Assembly: GCA_030625525.1 (NCBI GenBank) | Contig: DAOUQR010000013.1 | Coordinates: forward strand, 1-10,557 | Direction of reading: 5' to 3' | Source of the DNA: Pseudomonadota bacterium | GTDB lineage: Bacteria > Pseudomonadota > Gammaproteobacteria > DAOUQR01 | DNA length: 10,557 bases | Shown here: positions 6,486-10,557 of the stretch, piece by piece | Layout of the letters: every line of letters begins with the position of its first letter | How positions within the stretch are numbered: position 1 is the stretch's first letter | The notes under the pieces: model-generated | Databases searched by the model: none | What the model was told of the DNA's origin: nothing | What the model saw: the letters and a program-made list of their open reading frames with translations, nothing else | Translations under genes and position numbers: made by a program

Positions 6486-8498
6486 ATGGATAAAATGCTC
6501 ATTAATGCGACGCAAGCTGAAGAAATTCGCGTCGCGCTGGTTAAAGGCCAGTACTTATTTGATTTGGACATCGAACGACACGGTCAAGAAAAAAAGAAAG
6601 CAAACATTTACAAAGGACGTGTTACTCGAGTTGAACCCAGTTTAGAAGCGGTCTTCGTTGAATACGGCGCAAAACGCCAAGGCTTTTTGCCCTTAAAAGA
6701 AATTGCACCGGACTACCAGCGCGATGCGAAACGATCAAAACCTGACCAAAAGCTCTCCGTCAAAGACCTGATCAAAGAAGGTCAAGAGTTGATGGTACAA
6801 ATTGAAAAAGAAGAACGCGGCACCAAAGGTGCGGCACTTAGCACTTACATTACACTTGCCGGTTGCTACTTAGTCTTATTACCTAATAACCCGAATGCCG
6901 GTGGGATTTCTCGCCGTATTGAAGGTGAACATCGCGAAGAATTACGTGACATTATGCGTCGCTTGCAGATCCCTGAAGGCATGGGCGTTATTGTTCGTAC
7001 CGCTGGAATGGGTAAAGACCTAGAAGATTTGCAATGGGATCTCGATGTTTTAGCCAATCAATGGCACGCGATTAAAGACGTTAACGCCCAACGGCCAGCA
7101 CCTTTTTTAATTCATCAAGAAGGCGACGTCATCATTCGTTCAATTCGCGATAATTTACGTAAATCCATTGATGAAATTATTGTTGATGATCCTGAAGCCT
7201 TCATTAAAACAAAAAACTATATCGAGCAAGTTAAGCCGGACTTCGGCAGTCGAGTCAAACTGTATCAAGATACCATCCCACTCTTCACACGTTACCAAGT
7301 CGAAAGTCAGATTGAATCAGCTTATCGTCGTACGGTTCCATTACCGTCTGGTGGCTCATTAGTGATTGATAGAACTGAAGCATTAGTCTCTGTTGATATT
7401 AACTCAGCAAAATCAACCGGTGGTACAAATATTGAAGCCACGGCACTGAACACGAATATTGAAGCGGCAAACGAAATTGCACGCCAATTACGCTTGCGTG
7501 ATTTAGGTGGATTGGTCGTTATCGATTTTATCGATATGACTCCCATTCGAAACCAACGTGAAGTTGAAAATTGCTTACGTGAAGCCTTGCGCAGTGATCG
7601 CGCTCGGATTCAAATCGGTCGAATTTCTCGCTTTGGTTTACTCGAAATGTCTCGACAACGTTTGCGTTTATCCTTAGGTGAAGCCAGTCAAGAAACTTGT
7701 CCTCGTTGTAATGGTCGTGGCGCAATACGCGGCATCGAATCCCTAGCGCTATCCATGGTTCGCTTAATTGAAGAAGAATCATTGAAGCAATACACCAAAG
7801 AAGTTCGCGTACAACTTCCTGTGAATGTGGCCACGTTTTTAATTAACGAAAAACGTGAAGCAATGCTCGAAATCGAGAAACGACATAGCATCAGAGTGCT
7901 AATCATCCCTAACCCACATATGGAATCACCTCACTATTCCATTGATCGTATTCGTACCATGGACAGTGATGGCGGTAAAAAAGCGAGTTATCAACTTGTG
8001 GAAACGCCTGAAATTGTGGAACAAGTCGTGAGCCCAAAAGAAAAACCACCTGAAAAACCCGCGGTTAAGCACGTAGTCCCACCTCATCGTCGTCGCGAAG
8101 AACCCGGTTTCTTTAAGCGACTCTGGACAAGTTTATTCGGTGGCAGCAGCTCAACAGGCAAGAAAAAGAAACCGAGTCATCGTCACTCAAGTTCACAAAC
8201 TAAATCTCAACATCATTCTAAATCGAGATCTAGAAGTCATCATCAGGGAGGTCGTCATCGCCCGCAAAATCAACAAAATCAGCAGCACAGACGTCGCCAA
8301 CAACAAGGTCAAAAAAGGCATCATAATAATCCGCCGAAGCAAGGGACTCCCCAAGAAAGACATCATAATAATCCGAAGCAAGGGACTCCCCAAGAAAGGC
8401 ATCATAATAATCCGAAACAAGGGGCTCCCCAAGGCGCTAAACCATCACCTCAGGTGAAACAACCCCAGCCCGAACCAAAACACATCAAAGAAGATTAG
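6486..8498 (+). CDS. rne: Ribonuclease E, short C-terminal half with tandem repeats
   Basis: RNase E is the main endonuclease of mRNA decay and rRNA/tRNA processing. The N-terminal catalytic half is complete: [10 protein letters not shown] start; S1 domain from about residue 36 ([11 protein letters not shown]) to about 125; 5'-monophosphate sensor around R171-T172; catalytic metal ligands Asp304 and Asp347, with Asn306, in [11 protein letters not shown] and VVIDFIDM; and the Zn-link CPRC (C405, C408) used for tetramerisation. After about residue 505 the protein differs from E. coli (1061 residues). A Pro/Lys linker leads to [14 protein letters not shown] (540-553), a likely amphipathic membrane-targeting helix. 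A basic Ser/His/Arg/Gln-rich tail with three 13-14 residue repeats follows, ending at residue 670. I see no recognisable enolase or PNPase binding segment. The ATG at 6486 is preferred because GAGG lies 5 nt upstream. The gene is divergent from rluC and followed by a terminator. Confidence 0.96.
   Translation: MDKMLINATQAEEIRVALVKGQYLFDLDIERHGQEKKKANIYKGRVTRVEPSLEAVFVEYGAKRQGFLPLKEIAPDYQRDAKRSKPDQKLSVKDLIKEGQELMVQIEKEERGTKGAALSTYITLAGCYLVLLPNNPNAGGISRRIEGEHREELRDIMRRLQIPEGMGVIVRTAGMGKDLEDLQWDLDVLANQWHAIKDVNAQRPAPFLIHQEGDVIIRSIRDNLRKSIDEIIVDDPEAFIKTKNYIEQVKPDFGSRVKLYQDTIPLFTRYQVESQIESAYRRTVPLPSGGSLVIDRTEALVSVDINSAKSTGGTNIEATALNTNIEAANEIARQLRLRDLGGLVVIDFIDMTPIRNQREVENCLREALRSDRARIQIGRISRFGLLEMSRQRLRLSLGEASQETCPRCNGRGAIRGIESLALSMVRLIEEESLKQYTKEVRVQLPVNVATFLINEKREAMLEIEKRHSIRVLIIPNPHMESPHYSIDRIRTMDSDGGKKASYQLVETPEIVEQVVSPKEKPPEKPAVKHVVPPHRRREEPGFFKRLWTSLFGGSSSTGKKKKPSHRHSSSQTKSQHHSKSRSRSHHQGGRHRPQNQQNQQHRRRQQQGQKRHHNNPPKQGTPQERHHNNPKQGTPQERHHNNPKQGAPQGAKPSPQVKQPQPEPKHIKED
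8316..8435 (+). repeat. Three in-frame tandem copies of a 39-bp repeat in the rne tail
   Basis: Three adjacent copies occur at 8316-8357 (42 bp, one extra CCG codon), 8358-8396 and 8397-8435. They encode [27 protein letters not shown] and [13 protein letters not shown] (residues 611-650). The copies are almost identical at DNA level, which indicates recent duplication by slippage or unequal recombination. The unit is a multiple of three, so copy-number change keeps the rne frame. The peptide is hydrophilic, rich in His, Asn, Gln and Pro and probably disordered. Confidence 0.92.
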
Positions 8499-8519
8499 AC
8501 GCTAAAATCACCCCTCTAC

Positions 8520-8552
8520 CAGAACGGTCGCACTGACCGTTCTGTCTTATTT
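8520..8552 (+). terminator. Intrinsic terminator after rne
   Basis: A perfect 10-bp stem, CAGAACGGTC (8520-8529) with GACCGTTCTG (8535-8544), closes a 5-nt loop and is followed by TCTTATTT. It begins 21 nt after the rne stop codon. The T tract is interrupted, so termination may be incomplete, but position and stem strength fit. Confidence 0.75.
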
Positions 8553-8577
8553 CGGCTCCCCACAGATTCTACCTATC

Positions 8578-8586
8578 TGCTATACT
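8578..8586 (+). promoter_or_regulatory. Extended -10 promoter for the 532-residue protein gene
   Basis: TGCTATACT contains the TGn extension and a five-of-six match to TATAAT. No -35 hexamer is recognisable 16-18 bp upstream, which is acceptable for an extended -10 promoter. It lies between the rne terminator and the AAGGAG ribosome binding site, 39 nt before the GTG start. Confidence 0.55.
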
Positions 8587-8612
8587 GCCCATACGGAACC
8601 AAAAATAAGACT

Positions 8613-8618
8613 AAGGAG
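8613..8618 (+). promoter_or_regulatory. Ribosome binding site fixing a GTG start
   Basis: AAGGAG at 8613-8618 lies 7 nt before GTG at 8626. The next in-frame ATG is codon 45, inside an apparently conserved helical segment, so the GTG is the likely start of the downstream gene. Confidence 0.75.
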
Positions 8619-8625
8619 AGCGGCT

Positions 8626-10224
8626 GTGCGCACAAGTCATGACACGAATCCCTTTATTTCCACCTTCACCCTTGACACTGATTTTGCAGCACCCAGACCA
8701 GAATCGTTAACGGAATGGATTGAACAACTCCCCCTTGCGAACATCCCTAAAACCCTTGAAATGATCCGCCAAACCATCAATCATTATTTAACCTCCTCAC
8801 CCGATCATAAAACTTGGTTTGATGTATTAGAACAACTCTATACGCATGCCAATCAAATTAGTGACGCGACGTATCATTACTACCACGCCATTAACCAAAG
8901 TCCGCGTAACACACTGCGAAACATCATGCATGTCGTGATCGATATGCACGATGCAATCGCTCAAAGTTACCAACAGCTCGCTGAATCGACCGCTCAAGAC
9001 ATAACAAACGATCAAAAAGCCACGGCCATTCATAGAGCGCTTAGACAACTGCATACAATTCAACTCCATTGTTTACAATTGTATACAAACGCAACCCCAG
9101 CTTACTGGAATCGCCTGAACGCCCTATACAGCTTGGCAAGAAAAAACAACTTAACAAAAAACACGATCATTGAATTACAAAAAAACGGACAGATTGAATC
9201 AACCATAGATGCAGCATTTATCGCACCTTGTTTATTAGCAACGGCGTCTCCCAATCAACTACGCCCTGATGATATTACAGAGATCAATGCACAGCTCTTG
9301 GACTTTGCTAAAGTATCAACGGTATCTGACATCATCGAAGATGATGCGTTATTTGTGATTCAACTTGACGGCTCACAGGCACCAACCTATCGTAAACTAA
9401 TAGAGGAAACCGAGGTTTCATCTAGCTGGATCAGCCTAGACATTATAAAAGCCCTAACGACAGTAGAAACATCAACTATCCCAGAAAATTTAAAACAACA
9501 TTTAATCCATAGTTGGGGCAGTTTTCCAACGCGACAATTTCCTCGCACGAATACACAGGGTGATGTCAAAGTCAGCATCGGACTGGCCACAACACATTAT
9601 TTTCTCAATGAACAAGATGACATAGTCCCAAATCATCTGAAACAAACAGATACGGTTGAAGAACAACTGAGTTTGTTATCACTCGATAATCAATACAATC
9701 CCGATCTCATCGAAAAAATTGCCCAAATGACCCCAACGAGTGAAAAACACTATAGACAACACGATTGGCAATTAATCAACGCCAGTAAAAATGGCTATTG
9801 CTTATGTACAACAGCCACCTACCCTGAAGATATTCATGTCGGTGATATGATTGGCATACGAGAAGAGAGTGAAAACAGCGAAACCGCTATGCATATTGGG
9901 ATCATTCGTTGGCTACGCTACTGTGATGACGATACACTACAAGTCGGCATTCAGCTGATTTCACCCAATGCGCAAGCGATTGGTCTGCGCAACATGCAAC
10001 AAGAAGAAAATAAGGGTGAGTTTTTACGTGGGTTAATGTTGCCTGAAATTACCGCGTTATTCCAACAAGCCTCTATTGTTGCGCCACGCTTATTCTACAA
10101 ATCAGGTGATATTGTTCACATCGCTAACCATCATTTAGAAAAGCACGTTAAGCTGATCAACGCTAAAAACTGTGGCTACCAAAATAGTCGATTCAGTTAT
10201 GAAGATATTCATATAGAAACGTAA
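8626..10224 (+). CDS. Uncharacterised 532-residue protein, helical N-terminus and PilZ-like C-terminal region
   Basis: I cannot name this gene. No signal peptide or membrane segment is visible, so it should be cytoplasmic. Residues 27 to about 190 look all-helical: an opening SLTEWIEQLPLANIPKTLEM, then Tyr/His/Gln-rich helices and a TPR-like YWNRLNALYSLARKNNL (160-176). A middle mixed region runs to about 295. Residues 301-327 have the arrangement R-x-F-x-R, a polar stretch, then VKVSIGLATTHYFL. After a variable linker, WQLINASKNGYCL (381-393), VGDMIGIREE (405-414) and IGIIRWLRY followed by LQVGIQLISP (438-447) suggest a small beta-barrel. This order recalls proteobacterial proteins with a C-terminal PilZ-like domain, so cyclic-di-GMP binding is conceivable, but the canonical RxxxR and D/NxSxxG pair is not clearly present. 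It starts at GTG 8626 with AAGGAG upstream, has its own promoter and terminator, and is probably monocistronic. Confidence 0.85.
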   Translation: MRTSHDTNPFISTFTLDTDFAAPRPESLTEWIEQLPLANIPKTLEMIRQTINHYLTSSPDHKTWFDVLEQLYTHANQISDATYHYYHAINQSPRNTLRNIMHVVIDMHDAIAQSYQQLAESTAQDITNDQKATAIHRALRQLHTIQLHCLQLYTNATPAYWNRLNALYSLARKNNLTKNTIIELQKNGQIESTIDAAFIAPCLLATASPNQLRPDDITEINAQLLDFAKVSTVSDIIEDDALFVIQLDGSQAPTYRKLIEETEVSSSWISLDIIKALTTVETSTIPENLKQHLIHSWGSFPTRQFPRTNTQGDVKVSIGLATTHYFLNEQDDIVPNHLKQTDTVEEQLSLLSLDNQYNPDLIEKIAQMTPTSEKHYRQHDWQLINASKNGYCLCTTATYPEDIHVGDMIGIREESENSETAMHIGIIRWLRYCDDDTLQVGIQLISPNAQAIGLRNMQQEENKGEFLRGLMLPEITALFQQASIVAPRLFYKSGDIVHIANHHLEKHVKLINAKNCGYQNSRFSYEDIHIET

Positions 10225-10234
10225 GCTTACAAAC

Positions 10235-10271
10235 GAGCGAATGAAACAACACTTCATTCGCTCTTTTTTTT
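10235..10271 (+). terminator. Strong intrinsic terminator between convergent genes
   Basis: A perfect 11-bp stem, GAGCGAATGAA (10235-10245) with TTCATTCGCTC (10253-10263), a 7-nt loop and a following T8 run (10264-10271) form a textbook terminator 10 nt after the stop of the 532-residue gene. The T-run overlaps the stop codon of the convergent protease gene. Read from the minus strand the stem is followed by GTTTGTAAGC, a much weaker terminator. Confidence 0.93.
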
Positions 10272-10557
10272 AACGCCGCTTCGGCAATACAATTGTTTTT
10301 AAATCAACATGATAGATTTTTTTATGTCGAACATAGCTTAGCTTGATCGTATCACCCGCGTTTATTTCACTGAGAATATCGTATAAATCATCGTACTCGC
10401 GGATAGGCTTACCATTAATGGCAGTGATCAAATCACCCAATTGAATTTCACCATTTCGATCACGGTAGGTTCCGTCTAAGCCTACACGTTCAGCCGGTGT
10501 GCCTTTAATAACTTCAGAGATCAGCACCCCTTTCACACCCAGTTGTTTTGCGATATT
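10270..10557 (-). CDS. HtrA/Deg-type trypsin-like serine protease, C-terminal PDZ part (N-terminus cut by window edge)
   Basis: Only the last 95 residues are present; the frame is open to the right edge (first visible residues NIAKQLGVKGVLISEV). They form a PDZ domain. The carboxylate-binding region and following loop read KGTPAERVGLDG, then YRDRNGEIQLGDLITAINGK and the terminal strands DTIKLSYVRHKKIYHVDLKT. The long G-T-x-R-D-x-x-G insert before LGD is characteristic of HtrA-like S1C proteases in proteobacteria. Those are periplasmic or membrane-anchored quality-control enzymes with a His-Asp-Ser triad, here outside the window. It is convergent with the 532-residue gene, and its TAA stop (10272-10270) sits within the terminator T-run. 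An in-frame GTG at 10536 is a valine codon of the domain, not a start. Which Deg paralogue this is cannot be decided. Confidence 0.82.
   Translation of the reverse strand, partial: NIAKQLGVKGVLISEVIKGTPAERVGLDGTYRDRNGEIQLGDLITAINGKPIREYDDLYDILSEINAGDTIKLSYVRHKKIYHVDLKTIVLPKRR

Noticed and set aside
6385..6645. 86-codon open frame starting in the rne leader, considered as a leader peptide
   Set aside because: No Shine-Dalgarno before its ATG, and most of it is the rne coding region read in another frame.
8316..8435. CRISPR-like array
   Set aside because: The copies are directly adjacent with no unique spacers, and they are in frame within rne.
8140..8457. Repeat-containing open frames in the other frames of the rne tail (plus 8140-8457 and minus 8193-8432)
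   Set aside because: The 39-bp unit is a multiple of three, so every frame repeats without stops; these are shadows of the rne repeats.
10534..10536. GTG start of a short 88-residue protein
   Set aside because: The frame stays open to the window edge and the residues before it (NIAKQLG) fit the same PDZ domain, so this is the end of a larger protease gene.

Overview
The window looks like chromosomal DNA of an AT-rich gammaproteobacterium. The main evidence is the arrangement around RNase E: rne is divergent from rluC, which is followed by a HAD phosphatase and then yceD-rpmF-plsX-fabH. This is the same neighbourhood known from Pseudomonas and enterobacteria, with some members missing. Protein style and base composition would fit an intracellular or Legionellales-like lineage, but that placement is only a guess. 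I see no tRNA, rRNA, CRISPR array, integrase or transposase gene.

Layout. At 1-1131 (minus) lies the N-terminal 377 residues of a D-Ala-D-Ala carboxypeptidase of the PBP4/DacB type, cut by the left edge. At 1157-1183 is a perfect palindrome resembling REP/RAYT-type dispersed repeats. At 1216-1554 (minus) is a small lipoprotein of unknown function. The 1555-1735 gap holds a second strong inverted repeat and a probable promoter for the lipoprotein. From 4457 down to 1736 (minus) runs the tight operon yceD-rpmF-plsX-fabH, which couples 23S rRNA/L32 ribosome functions to the entry into phospholipid and fatty acid synthesis. It has a near-consensus sigma70 promoter placed almost on the yceD start codon, a TTG start for plsX, and an ATGA overlap between plsX and fabH. 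Upstream on the same strand, rluC and a HAD-family phosphatase (6112 to 4521) overlap by ATGA. The 373-bp divergent region 6113-6485 probably carries the rluC and rne promoters and the rne leader, and contains several stem-loops. rne (6486-8498, plus) has an intact catalytic half but a short C-terminal half made of a membrane-targeting helix, basic Ser/His/Gln-rich sequence and three copies of a 39-bp repeat. A hairpin terminator (8520-8552) and an extended -10 promoter (8578-8586) separate it from a 532-residue cytoplasmic protein (8626-10224), probably all-helical at the N terminus with a PilZ-like C-terminal part. A strong terminator (10235-10271) closes that gene against the convergent C-terminal end of an HtrA/Deg-type protease (10270-10557, minus), cut by the right edge.

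Functionally, the central block is RNA and ribosome housekeeping (rne, rluC, yceD, rpmF) joined to lipid synthesis (plsX, fabH). The flanks are envelope functions (PBP4, lipoprotein, HtrA protease). Compared with relatives, sppA and maf are absent between the HAD gene and yceD, and fabD/fabG/acpP do not follow fabH. I found no clear exotic system. The least explained items are the 532-residue PilZ-like protein, the small lipoprotein, the two intergenic palindromes, the bulged stem-loop in the rne leader and the repeat-bearing RNase E tail.
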